Origin: Infirmifilum lucidum
Lineage (GTDB): Archaea; Thermoproteota; Thermoprotei; Thermofilales; Thermofilaceae
Direction: 5' to 3'
DNA length: 64,000 nt
NCBI RefSeq assembly: GCF_014876775.1
Contig: NZ_CP062310.1
Location: forward strand, 1,403,699-1,467,698
Below, piece after piece: positions 24,487 through 32,475 of this stretch (position 1 is the stretch's first letter; each line of letters starts with the position of its first letter). The translations under genes were made by a program, and so were the position numbers. Under the pieces are notes generated by a model, which worked only from the letters and a program-made list of their open reading frames with translations, was not told the origin of the DNA and did not search any database.

Positions 24487-25458
24487 ATGCAAACATGGCA
24501 GCGAACTGTTATATTGCTAGGGCTCTGTGGGAACTTGATCCACATGATCCTAGAGGAGATAAACAGGCTTAAGAGAGTTAGGAACGCTGTAGTCCTAGCA
24601 CACAACTACCAGCTGCCCGAGGTTCAGGACATAGCCGACTTCGTGGGCGATAGCCTCGAGCTAGCGTTAAAAGCTCAGGAAGTAGACGCCGACGTCGTCG
24701 TAATGGCTGGTGTGAGGTTCATGGCCGAGATGGTCGCCCTCCTAAACCCCGACAAGACAGTCTTACACCCTAGCCCCGACGCGGGGTGCCCCCTGGCCGA
24801 CTTCCTCTCCAAGAGCGTCATAGAGGAATACAGGAGGGAACACCCGGGAGCCCCGCTGGTAGTATACGTCAACTCTCCACTCGAGGCAAAAGCCCTCGCA
24901 GACTACGTTGTAACGAGCTCCTCTGCCGTGAAAGTAATCTCGAAGCTAGACTCAGACACCATCCTGTTCGGCCCAGACAAGAACCTAGCAGACTTCGTAG
25001 CAGAGAAAACCCAGAAGAACGTGATCCCCGTTCCGGTGTCGGGGCACTGCCCCGTCCACGAGTTTCTAATCTCGAGGTACTACGTCGAGAAAGCGCTCAG
25101 AGAGCACCCGGGCTACGAGCTAGTAGTTCACCCAGAAACCCCGAGGGACGTCAGGAGGCTGGCGAACTTCGTCGGTAGCACAAGCCAGATGCTGCGCTAC
25201 ATCCAGGAGACCCAGGCCGACAAGATACTTGTAGGCACGGAGGAGGGCTTGGTCTACCGGGCAAGGAAGCTAGCCCCGGGGAAGGACATCGTCCCAGTCA
25301 ACCCAATAGCTGTCTGCGCGAACATGAAGAAGATAACACCCTACAACATACTAAAGTCTCTTGACAGGCTAGAGCCACGAGTAACTCTCGACAGAGCTCT
25401 CGCCTCAAGAGCGCTGGAGGTCGTGGAGAGGAGCCTCGAGCTGGTGAAGGGCAGGTGA
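24487..25458 (+). CDS. nadA: Quinolinate synthase NadA
   Basis: A 323-residue NadA, which condenses iminoaspartate with dihydroxyacetone phosphate to quinolinate using a [4Fe-4S] cluster. Core motifs: AHNYQLPEVQDIADFVGDS, the three cluster cysteines in DAGCPLAD, SGHCPVHEF and IAVCANMK, and the VGTEEGLVYR segment. The first 19 residues before MILEEINRLKR are unusual, so ATG 24544 may be the real start; ATG 24487 fits the TATA box better. It is first gene of a nadA-nadC-nadX operon. Confidence 0.95.
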   Translation: MQTWQRTVILLGLCGNLIHMILEEINRLKRVRNAVVLAHNYQLPEVQDIADFVGDSLELALKAQEVDADVVVMAGVRFMAEMVALLNPDKTVLHPSPDAGCPLADFLSKSVIEEYRREHPGAPLVVYVNSPLEAKALADYVVTSSSAVKVISKLDSDTILFGPDKNLADFVAEKTQKNVIPVPVSGHCPVHEFLISRYYVEKALREHPGYELVVHPETPRDVRRLANFVGSTSQMLRYIQETQADKILVGTEEGLVYRARKLAPGKDIVPVNPIAVCANMKKITPYNILKSLDRLEPRVTLDRALASRALEVVERSLELVKGR

Positions 25459-26303
25459 GGAGTAGAGTTCTAGCCGAGAAGATACTCAAATGGGTAGAAG
25501 AAGACGCCCCCCTAGGCGATCTAACCAGCGACTTTGTAGTGCCCCGGGGCAGTGTGGCTAGAGCAGTCATCCTGCTCAAGAGCAGTGAAGCTGTCGTCGC
25601 GTGCACCGAGGACATAGCTGAAGCACTGGCGCATCTCGGGATACAAGTAGAGGGGCTCGAGCCAAGTGGGTCTCTAGTGGGGAAGGGTGCCTCGGTCATG
25701 GCCCTAAAGGGGGATGCTAGGGACATACTAGTCCTGGAAAGAACCCTACTCAACCTCCTGAACTACTGTATGGGCGTGGCGACAACTGCCAGAATGTTCG
25801 TCGAGGCTGCCAGGAGGGTGGATCCCAGGGTCAGAGTGGCTGTGACCAGGAAAACTCCACCAGGGCTGAGGGAGATAGCAAAGCAGGCCGCACGTGCGGG
25901 CGGAGCTGACACTCACAGGCTCTCGCTGAGCGACGCGATACTGATCAAGGACAACCACATAACGCTGGCGGGGGGCCTCGAGGAGGCTGTCAGGAGGGCC
26001 CTCGCGAGGAAGAGTTTCATCCACAAGGTCGAGGTAGAGGTTCAGAGCGCCGAGGACGCCCTAAAGGCCGCCAGGCTCGGGGTGGACGTAGTCATGCTGG
26101 ACAACGTGAGCCCAGAAGAAGTCGAGAGGGCCGTAGAGCTCCTCGAGGCCGAAGGGCTTAGGAGTAGAGTTCTCGTCGAGGCCAGCGGTGGCATAACGCT
26201 GGACAACATAGCGGCGTACGTGAAGGCCGGGCCAGACGTTGTTAGCTCCAGCGCCATAACGATGAGGCCACTCCCAGTTGACATAAGCCTCGAGGTGGTC
26301 TAG
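25455..26303 (+). CDS. nadC: Nicotinate-nucleotide pyrophosphorylase NadC
   Basis: A 282-residue quinolinate phosphoribosyltransferase. Visible motifs: EDAPLGDLTSDF at the N-terminus, ARMFVEAAR, TRKTPPGLREIAKQAARAGG, HRLSLSDAILIKDNH and EVEVQSAEDALKA, ending with the ribose-phosphate loop EASGGITLDN. It converts quinolinate and PRPP to nicotinate mononucleotide. The GTG start overlaps the nadA stop by 4 nt. Confidence 0.95.
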   Translation: MRSRVLAEKILKWVEEDAPLGDLTSDFVVPRGSVARAVILLKSSEAVVACTEDIAEALAHLGIQVEGLEPSGSLVGKGASVMALKGDARDILVLERTLLNLLNYCMGVATTARMFVEAARRVDPRVRVAVTRKTPPGLREIAKQAARAGGADTHRLSLSDAILIKDNHITLAGGLEEAVRRALARKSFIHKVEVEVQSAEDALKAARLGVDVVMLDNVSPEEVERAVELLEAEGLRSRVLVEASGGITLDNIAAYVKAGPDVVSSSAITMRPLPVDISLEVV

Positions 26304-27086
26304 TTGAAGAGAGTAGCCATTATCGGCTGTGGGGCTATCGGGGGCGTCATCGCCAGGAGCATAGACAGAGGGGATGTGGACGCGGAGCTCGTATCGCTCA
26401 TGGACACCCAGCCGGAGGCCTGCACCAAGTTGAGGGAAAGCTTCACTAGGCAGAAGCCCTCTGTAGCGACGAGCATAGAGGAGGTTTTAAGCCTGAGGCC
26501 CGACATAGTGGTAGAAGCCGCTAGCCAGGAAGCTGTCGGGCAGTACGCAGAAAGAGTGCTTGAATTCTCAGACTTGGTCGTCCTCAGCGTAGGCGCCCTC
26601 CTGGACGCAGAAGTCTACCAGAAGATAGTCGAAGTAACAGCTAGGACGGGCAAGAGGATATACATACCCTCAGGAGCTATCGGCGGGCTTGACGTCCTCA
26701 GAGCATACGCAAGAGCAGGCGTTTCGAGGCTCAGGCTCACGACGCGGAAGCCTGCCCGCGCCCTCGGCGCAACAGTGACTACTCCTACGGTAGTCTTCAG
26801 AGGCAAGGCTAGCCAGGCAGTTAAAGCCTACCCGAAGAGCCTAAATGTCGCTGCAACAATCTCCCTGGCAGCTGGAGTAGAAGCCGAAGTAGAGCTCATA
26901 GCAGACCCCAACACGGACAGGAACATCCACGAGATCGAGGCAGAGTCCCCTGCGGGCAGGCTCAGGATAGTCCTCGAAAACGTCCCGTCCCCAGAGAACC
27001 CAAGGACAAGCTACCTGGCTGCTCTCTCAGCAGTAACACTATTACAGGAGCTCTGTAGCCCTAAGCGGGCGCTAGCCTTCTACTAA
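26304..27086 (+). CDS. nadX: L-aspartate dehydrogenase NadX
   Basis: A 260-residue aspartate dehydrogenase (COG1712) that oxidises aspartate to iminoaspartate with NAD(P), replacing aspartate oxidase NadB. The Rossmann motif VAIIGCGAIGGVIARSID opens the protein; VEAASQEAVGQYAE, PSGAIGGLDVLRAY and the catalytic-histidine segment DRNIHEIEAES follow. The TTG start lies immediately after the nadC stop. An oxygen-independent enzyme here suits an anaerobe. Confidence 0.93.
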   Translation: MKRVAIIGCGAIGGVIARSIDRGDVDAELVSLMDTQPEACTKLRESFTRQKPSVATSIEEVLSLRPDIVVEAASQEAVGQYAERVLEFSDLVVLSVGALLDAEVYQKIVEVTARTGKRIYIPSGAIGGLDVLRAYARAGVSRLRLTTRKPARALGATVTTPTVVFRGKASQAVKAYPKSLNVAATISLAAGVEAEVELIADPNTDRNIHEIEAESPAGRLRIVLENVPSPENPRTSYLAALSAVTLLQELCSPKRALAFY

Positions 27087-27113
27087 GACTCCTAGCCTCT
27101 TCTCGGAAAGTCT

Positions 27114-27176
27114 TATACCTAGGTTATACTTTTTTATAACCTTAGGTATATAATGAGCCTTAGGTTGTACCTTAGG
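27114..27176 (+). promoter_or_regulatory. AbiE operator-promoter: inverted repeat and CCTTAGG array
   Basis: A near-perfect inverted repeat, TATACCTAGGTTAT (27114-27127) and ATAACCTTAGGTATA (27136-27150), encloses the TATA stretch TTTTTATAAC (27131-27140), which lies about 20 nt before ATG 27153. Related cores recur: CCTAGG 27118, CCTTAGG 27140, 27158 and 27170, the last two inside the coding start. A dimeric repressor bound here would block TBP; the co-encoded AbiEi-like protein is the obvious candidate. Confidence 0.65.
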
Positions 27177-27794
27177 AGGCGCGAGCATAGGGAGATAGCC
27201 GAACTCCAAGATATCATCGTGAGTACTCTATACAGTGTACTAAAGCCGCCCCCTGTCCTGCATGGCGGGACTGTGATTTGGAGGGTATACAAGTCCCCTC
27301 GTTTCTCCGAGGACATTGACCTGTACCACGAGTCAGTAGGCCTATACAGGAGGAGCATCGAGAGCGAGTTATCAGCCCTTAAACTGAACCTGCGTAAGTT
27401 CTGGGAAACACCTAATGCATTTTATATTAGCATAAGTGACGGCCGAGAAGTCAGAGTCGAGGCCACTAAAAGGAACGTGCTGGATGCCTCCGTTGAGGCC
27501 GAGTTCGAACTCATAGACGGGGGCTATATTGTCGTCCGCACCCTTCCTCCAGACTTGCTACTCAAAGAGAAAATTCAAGCATACATCGACAGGAGGAAAG
27601 CCCGCGACCTCTACGACGTGTTCTACCTCTTGAACTACGTAGACCCGGAGACAATGAGAGAAGACGCTAGAAAACTCGTTGAGCTCCTTCACGAACCTCC
27701 GGGAGACTGGGCCGAGCTCAGAGTTCTGATACTGCGGGGACTCCCGCCCAGCTTCGAAACCGTGAAGCAGAGAATCCTGGGGGTGGTGAGATGA
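27153..27794 (+). CDS. AbiEii-like nucleotidyltransferase toxin
   Basis: A 213-residue protein of the AbiEii/AbiGii family (type IV toxin-antitoxin). The signature HGGTVIWRVY followed by RFSEDIDLY contains the DxD metal ligands (Asp54, Asp56). A C-terminal ARDLYDVFYLLN segment is also family-typical. Relatives transfer nucleotides to tRNA or other targets. It is first in a two-gene unit; its stop overlaps the start of the antitoxin-like gene by 4 nt. Confidence 0.85.
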   Translation: MSLRLYLRRREHREIAELQDIIVSTLYSVLKPPPVLHGGTVIWRVYKSPRFSEDIDLYHESVGLYRRSIESELSALKLNLRKFWETPNAFYISISDGREVRVEATKRNVLDASVEAEFELIDGGYIVVRTLPPDLLLKEKIQAYIDRRKARDLYDVFYLLNYVDPETMREDARKLVELLHEPPGDWAELRVLILRGLPPSFETVKQRILGVVR

Positions 27795-28393
27795 AGTATG
27801 TAGGCAAAATCCGGAAGTACTTCAACAGGCCTGATAAACCAGTGTTCTCGTACTATGAGGTTCTAGCTCTAAACATACCCTCGGGCTACGCGAAGCTCCT
27901 ACTCCACAACATGGTGCGCAGGGGAGAGATTATTAGGCTCAGGAAGGGCTGGTACAGCTTTCACAGGGATCCCCTAGCCTTCATATACACCCTACCACCG
28001 CACACAGCCTACTACGGCCTGGGGTTTGCAGCCTACATGCACGGGGCCTGGGTTCAGGTGCCGAACCCCGAAATACTCACCTACGCGGCCCCCAGGAAGA
28101 TCAGAACAGGCATACACGTAGTGCTAGAGACACCCGTCATAGTGCACGGCATCGCCAGGAAGCTCTTCGGCTCGTACACGCTCGTAAGGCACAACCACTG
28201 GCTCCTACCTATCTCAACCCCCGAGAAGACGCTCGCGGACATGCTCTACTTCGACTACCCGTTCCTGGACGAGGTACTCGACGAACTCATCGCCAGGATC
28301 AATGTAGGCGAACTGAGGAAGATAATTGCCGAGTACCCCTACCCCGAGCGCGTCAAGCGAAGGCTCAAAACAGTAATTAAGCAGATTTCATGA
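27791..28393 (+). CDS. AbiEi-like antitoxin/transcriptional repressor
   Basis: A 200-residue protein with an N-terminal winged helix (about 1-60: FSYYEVLALNIPSGYAKLLL, then RRGEIIRLRKGWYSF) and an AbiEi-type C-terminal domain (AYYGLGFAAYMHG, ISTPEKTLADMLYF). In characterised AbiE systems this protein blocks the toxin phenotype and represses the operon by binding inverted repeats. The toxin-first order is the reverse of the lactococcal/streptococcal abiE order. The repeated CCTTAGG elements upstream are the likely binding sites. Confidence 0.83.
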   Translation: MKYVGKIRKYFNRPDKPVFSYYEVLALNIPSGYAKLLLHNMVRRGEIIRLRKGWYSFHRDPLAFIYTLPPHTAYYGLGFAAYMHGAWVQVPNPEILTYAAPRKIRTGIHVVLETPVIVHGIARKLFGSYTLVRHNHWLLPISTPEKTLADMLYFDYPFLDEVLDELIARINVGELRKIIAEYPYPERVKRRLKTVIKQIS

Positions 28394-28396
28394 GCA

Positions 28397-28406
28397 CATT
28401 TATACT
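28397..28406 (+). promoter_or_regulatory. TATA box for the SDR gene
   Basis: CATTTATACT is centred about 28 nt before GTG 28429. It lies in what would be the first codons of a longer frame from ATG 28390, so the GTG is preferred. Confidence 0.45.
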
Positions 28407-28428
28407 CCTCCCGGTTAAATTGTTGAAT

Positions 28429-29223
28429 GTGGGTCTAGAAATAAAGCTGGAGGGTAAGAGAGCGCTAGTCACGGCTGCCTCGAGCGGGATAGGCCTGGGC
28501 GTCGCAAAGGTTCTCTCCCTGGCTGGCGCCGACGTGACTATACTGTCCAGGAACCCTGAGAAGCTGGAGAAAGCCAAGGAGGAGATTTTGGGCTTTTCAG
28601 GGAGGGAGCCGAAGGCTATCCAGGCAGACCTGACAAGAGAGGAAGACCTCGAGAGGACTGCCAGAAAGCTCGAGGAAGAGGGGATGCCTGACATCTTCTT
28701 CTACTCGACGGGTGGGCCCAAGCCTGGGGGTTTCCAGGATCTAACCATGCCAGACTGGCTCGAAGCCTTCAGACTTCTCGTATACCCTGCAATCTACCTC
28801 ACTAGAGCCATACTGCCACACATGGTCTCGCAGAGGTGGGGCCGCATAATATACCTCGCTAGTCTCGCGATAAAAGAGCCTATGCCAAACCTCGCCCTGA
28901 GTAACGTTGTCAGGTTAAGTCTTGCAGGGCTCGTTAGAACGCTAGCACGCGAGGTTGGGAGGTACGGCGTAACGGTGAACGGCATCATGCCGGGCATAAT
29001 ACAGACACAACGCGTCGAAGAGCTAGCACGGGCAACATCACAGAGGGAGGGCATAACATTCGAGGAAGCCCTGAAAAAGCTCACGTCGGACGTACCTGCA
29101 GGACGGCTCGGGAAGCCGGAGGAAATAGGATACCTCGTAGCATTCCTGGCCAGCGACTACGCCTCTTACATCAATGGAGCAATGATACCCGTGGATGGCG
29201 GTAAACAACAATCAGTCTTCTAG
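28429..29223 (+). CDS. Atypical short-chain dehydrogenase/reductase-like protein
   Basis: A Rossmann-fold protein of 264 residues (from GTG 28429) with the cofactor motif TAASSGIGLGVAK and the C-terminal PAGRLGKPEEIGYLVAFLAS of the beta-ketoacyl reductase-like SDRs. The catalytic Y-x-x-x-K is absent: the corresponding stretch is LALSNVVRLSLAG, with Ser and Arg in place of Tyr and Lys. That matches an SDR-like subgroup lacking the normal tetrad, so reductase activity should not be assumed. A longer frame from ATG 28390 overlaps the antitoxin stop but is disfavoured by the TATA position. Confidence 0.8.
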   Translation: MGLEIKLEGKRALVTAASSGIGLGVAKVLSLAGADVTILSRNPEKLEKAKEEILGFSGREPKAIQADLTREEDLERTARKLEEEGMPDIFFYSTGGPKPGGFQDLTMPDWLEAFRLLVYPAIYLTRAILPHMVSQRWGRIIYLASLAIKEPMPNLALSNVVRLSLAGLVRTLAREVGRYGVTVNGIMPGIIQTQRVEELARATSQREGITFEEALKKLTSDVPAGRLGKPEEIGYLVAFLASDYASYINGAMIPVDGGKQQSVF

Positions 29224-29293
29224 GCTTAAAATATTTCGAAGAAGTAAGAATTTTTAGCCCCTTATTTGGCGCAGTAGCTCTGAGGAATCCCCA

Positions 29294-29698
29294 GTGAGCC
29301 ATTCACAGTGGCCTGCTAGGAAGGAGCTAAAGGAGGAGCTTGTCAGGCAGCACTTACAGATTGAGGAAAACGTTGTACAGTACCTCGAGAACGTCTTGAG
29401 TGAGTATAGGGAGAAACCCGGTGCGTACGCCCAATACATGGATAGGCTTATTGCAAGGGTCGAGAACCTACTCCTTCCTCACAACACGTGGGAAGAGGAG
29501 AAAGTTTTCCCGCTTTTCACAGGCCATCCGTTAATCGAGGCACTTGTTAGCCAGCATAGGGAGATTTTCGGTCTTCTCTCTACCGCTAAGCAGGAGAAAA
29601 GCCCCACGAGAAAAGTCCAGACTTTACTAGACTTCCTGGAGATTTTAAAGATGCACTCAAAGTTGGAAAATGAACGGTTAGTACCGATGATATACTAG
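29294..29698 (+). CDS. Hemerythrin HHE-like protein
   Basis: A 134-residue four-helix protein with histidines and acids spaced as in hemerythrin HHE domains: His20 (RQHLQIEE), His63 and Glu67 (LPHNTWEEEKVFP), His88 (SQHREIF), His121 and Glu126 (MHSKLENERLVP). It probably binds a di-iron centre for O2/NO sensing, oxygen scavenging or iron handling. GTG start at 29294. Its stop overlaps by 4 nt the end of the convergent oxidoreductase gene. Confidence 0.78.
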   Translation: MSHSQWPARKELKEELVRQHLQIEENVVQYLENVLSEYREKPGAYAQYMDRLIARVENLLLPHNTWEEEKVFPLFTGHPLIEALVSQHREIFGLLSTAKQEKSPTRKVQTLLDFLEILKMHSKLENERLVPMIY

Positions 29699-31560
29699 GG
29701 TATTTTTATAGAGTCCAAGAGTCTCTCCGCAAAGTCTAGCCCGAGCGATTCTAGTGTTGCCGCTGTTGGTATGCCGTACTCGTCCCACCCCATGAACGCG
29801 AAGTACTCGGCTCGCGCCTTCTCGAGGTCGCTTTTATCTACGACCTTACCCTTGAAGGGCCCCGAGGGTAGGGGCTCGTAGAAACGCGGCGGCAGGTCAT
29901 CGTCCTGCAGAGGCCTCCAGTATAAGTCGGGGCCACTCAGGAGTAGCGCGATGCGCTGGAGCGCCAGTATGCGCTTGGCGTGCTTGTTCATCCACTCCTC
30001 GCGCGTCACGCCGAAACCTGTTATGGCCTCGAGGAACTGGAACATTAGGCCGTCAATAGCGTTGAACGCGCATATCACGGCAGAGTCGGGGAAAGTCATC
30101 CACAGTTCGCTCCAGGGGCTGTCAAATGGCTTGCGGGGTGCAGATGTATGGTCTCCACCCTGCGCGCTGGTCGCGTAGGAGAAGGGGGGCAGGTAGTCCT
30201 TCCCGCTCCTGACTCCGTGGGCGCCTATCCCCACACCCTTGGAGTGTACAACGTATTTGGTCGCGTCGACCCCCTTGAGCCTGCTGACCTCCAGGGCGAA
30301 GCGTAAACTACCCTCAGCCATTAGCCTCCCGATGCCCTCCCGCCTTGCAACCATCTCCATTAGTTTAGCAAAGGCCTCTGCGTTGCCCCATCTAGGCTCT
30401 ATGCCGTGCAAGTCGTCTCTGCTCAGGATACCCTTCTCGTAGAGCTCCGCCACCAAGCCCAGGAGGTTCCCGGTCTGTATCCCACAGAGCCCGAGGTCGT
30501 CTGCTACAGCTGATAGGTAAATGCAGGCACGGGGCTCGAAGACCCCTAGGTTTGGCCCCATGTACGCCTGTAGCTCGTAGTCTGGAGTGTCTGTAAGAGA
30601 ACCTTTCATACTGCCAGACCTGAGGTAGGATATCTTCATGCACGTGCTAGGGCACCCGTAGTCGCCCCAGAACCTCTTAACCCAGTGCGACTCGAAGTAC
30701 TGTTGCCCCATTGAGCGTCTGTCGTGCCACTCCTCCTGCCAGTTCCTGACAGGCTCGCTACTCGTAACTGCACCCACAGAGTAGCCTCCAGCACCAGTAC
30801 CCCACTGCTTGAACGTGACGTTCCTGTTGAGGCGGAGCCATGCCTCTCTGATTAGTAGCTTCACCCAGTCGGGGTGTTTTGCCTGAGGCATAGGCCCGTA
30901 GCCCTTTACGACGAGAGCCTTGAGCCTCTTCGACCCCATAACGGCGCCATAGCCGCCGTAACCCGCAGCGTGCGTGAGTTTAGCCATGACTGCGGCGGTT
31001 CTTACGAGGTTCTCGCCCGCAGGCCCTATATAGACAAAGCTAGGCTCCTTCGTGAGCCCCTCCCTGGCGAGGTGCTTGCGCTTGAGCTCAGACCACACCT
31101 CCCTCATTAGCTTCTCGTAGGTTTCCCGCCCTCTAAGCCCCCATAGGTGCTCCGCGCTCCTTATCTCGACGTTCTCACCCTCAACGTAGACGTAGACTGG
31201 GTCGCGCGCTTTACCCCTGACGACAACACCGTCATACCCAGCTGCTCTAAGCTCTATCGCGACCTCGCTTGACAGGACACTGCCGATTATGCCGTTGCTC
31301 TGCGGAGACTTGCCGGATACGGCTAACTTTACTCCAGGGTAGTAGCCGGTTAGAGGCCCTGTGAGGAATAAGAGGACGTTTTCCTCGCCGAGAGGGTCGA
31401 GAGTTCTCCACCTCTCTCCTAGCTCCCGCATGAGTATGTATACAGCCAGCCCACGCCCGCCTATGTAGTTCCTCAAGACGTCCTCCTCCAGCTCTCTAGT
31501 CCAGATTTTCTCGCGTGAGAGGTCTATCTCCAAGAGCCTGCCGTTATACCCGTAGACCAT
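29695..31560 (-). CDS. Aldehyde:ferredoxin oxidoreductase family tungstoenzyme
   Basis: A 621-residue AOR-family protein. The N-terminal domain has the tungstopterin-binding features NYIGGRGLAVYIL and SGKSPQSNGIIGSV; AAGYGGYGAVMGSKRLKALVV is also characteristic. The cluster-binding region reads D-Y-G-C-P-S-T-C (300-307), so the first cysteine of the usual C-x2-C-x3-C is aspartate; a later cysteine (SAVICAFNA) fits the fourth ligand. It should oxidise aldehydes to acids with reduction of ferredoxin. The four-cluster ferredoxin gene lies 12 bp upstream. Which aldehyde is used is unknown. Confidence 0.88.
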   Translation of the reverse strand: MVYGYNGRLLEIDLSREKIWTRELEEDVLRNYIGGRGLAVYILMRELGERWRTLDPLGEENVLLFLTGPLTGYYPGVKLAVSGKSPQSNGIIGSVLSSEVAIELRAAGYDGVVVRGKARDPVYVYVEGENVEIRSAEHLWGLRGRETYEKLMREVWSELKRKHLAREGLTKEPSFVYIGPAGENLVRTAAVMAKLTHAAGYGGYGAVMGSKRLKALVVKGYGPMPQAKHPDWVKLLIREAWLRLNRNVTFKQWGTGAGGYSVGAVTSSEPVRNWQEEWHDRRSMGQQYFESHWVKRFWGDYGCPSTCMKISYLRSGSMKGSLTDTPDYELQAYMGPNLGVFEPRACIYLSAVADDLGLCGIQTGNLLGLVAELYEKGILSRDDLHGIEPRWGNAEAFAKLMEMVARREGIGRLMAEGSLRFALEVSRLKGVDATKYVVHSKGVGIGAHGVRSGKDYLPPFSYATSAQGGDHTSAPRKPFDSPWSELWMTFPDSAVICAFNAIDGLMFQFLEAITGFGVTREEWMNKHAKRILALQRIALLLSGPDLYWRPLQDDDLPPRFYEPLPSGPFKGKVVDKSDLEKARAEYFAFMGWDEYGIPTAATLESLGLDFAERLLDSIKIP

Positions 31561-31572
31561 ACAGCAACACCC

Positions 31573-32097
31573 TTACTCGCCCCCGAGCATGGTCTCAAAT
31601 AGTCTCCTGGAGACTTCTTCGGGGAAGACGGAGTACACCTTGTATGCTACGCTCTCGTACGGAACAATTCTTAGCGCGAAATACCCTGCGCTCTCGCAAG
31701 CCTTTACGCACTCAGGCTCACCCCCGCATAGGTCGCAGACCATAGCCTTCCTCGTTCTGGGGTGTAGGCGCATGACCTTGCCGGGACACGCGCGGACACA
31801 GGCCCCGCAACTAGTACATTTCTCCTCCTTGACCACTACGGCTCCAGTCTTCTCGTCCACCCTTAGAGCACCCTCCGGGCAGGCTTTAACGCAGGGGTAA
31901 TCCCTGCACTGCGCGCACGTATGCGGGACGTCTACTCCCGGGAAGAGCTCGAAGACTCTAATCCTGCTGGTCTCAGGCCACACAGTACCCTCGTGCTTCA
32001 GGGTACAGGCAACTTCGCATAGCCTGCAGCCAGAACACCTGAGGGGGTCGCGCAGGATAAAGATGCTTTTTGACACAAATTCAGTACCAATTGACAC
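31573..32097 (-). CDS. Polyferredoxin electron-transfer subunit for AOR
   Basis: A 174-residue HycB/DmsB-like protein with four cysteine clusters: RCSGCRLCEVAC, CAQCRDYPCVKAC, CTSCGACVRAC and CDLCGGEPECVKAC, giving up to four [4Fe-4S] clusters. It is first in a unit with the AOR-family gene, indicating that it passes the electrons from aldehyde oxidation onward. Divergent from hypC; the intergenic space is 75-84 bp. Confidence 0.87.
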   Translation of the reverse strand: MSIGTEFVSKSIFILRDPLRCSGCRLCEVACTLKHEGTVWPETSRIRVFELFPGVDVPHTCAQCRDYPCVKACPEGALRVDEKTGAVVVKEEKCTSCGACVRACPGKVMRLHPRTRKAMVCDLCGGEPECVKACESAGYFALRIVPYESVAYKVYSVFPEEVSRRLFETMLGGE

Positions 32098-32181
32098 TAT
32101 TTATGCCTTCTCTGCTTCTGAGGAGGTGTCTTATGCTTAAGTTTTATTAATTATGTCATATCTACTTCAACAGTGGCGAGA

Positions 32182-32475
32182 ATGTGCTGGGGATCGCCTG
32201 CTGTCGTCGTCGAAGTGGAAGGCCCTATAGCTAGGGTGGACTACGGTGACGGCATAATTCGAGAGGTCTTCGTTGGTATCTCTGAGGGGAGGGTGGAACC
32301 GGGAGACCTGGTAATGGTTCACGCAGGCGTTATAATCACTAAACTAACCCCCGAGGGGGTTGCCGAGCAGATAGAGTTCATAAAGAGCGTGGTTGGCGAA
32401 GAAGCTTCAGCCTGGGTAGGCATGTACGAGAACGTCATAAAGCTAGCGGAAGAGCTGAAGAGGAAGAGCGTATGA
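32182..32475 (+). CDS. hypC: Hydrogenase maturation chaperone HypC
   Basis: A HypC/HupF protein of 97 residues. The family needs an N-terminal Met-Cys, and ATG 32182 gives MCWGSPAVVVEV, so it is preferred over GTG 32173, which adds MAR. The body shows ARVDYGDGIIREVFVGI and GDLVMVHAGVIITKL, both family features. HypC carries the Fe(CN)2CO precursor with HypD to [NiFe]-hydrogenase. A TATA-like GTTTTATTAA (32141-32150) is about 26-35 nt upstream. It overlaps hypE by 4 nt. Confidence 0.9.
   Translation: MCWGSPAVVVEVEGPIARVDYGDGIIREVFVGISEGRVEPGDLVMVHAGVIITKLTPEGVAEQIEFIKSVVGEEASAWVGMYENVIKLAEELKRKSV

Noticed and set aside
32173-32181. HypC start at GTG 32173
   Set aside because: It would add Met-Ala-Arg before the Met-Cys that HypC family function requires; ATG 32182 gives the expected N-terminus.
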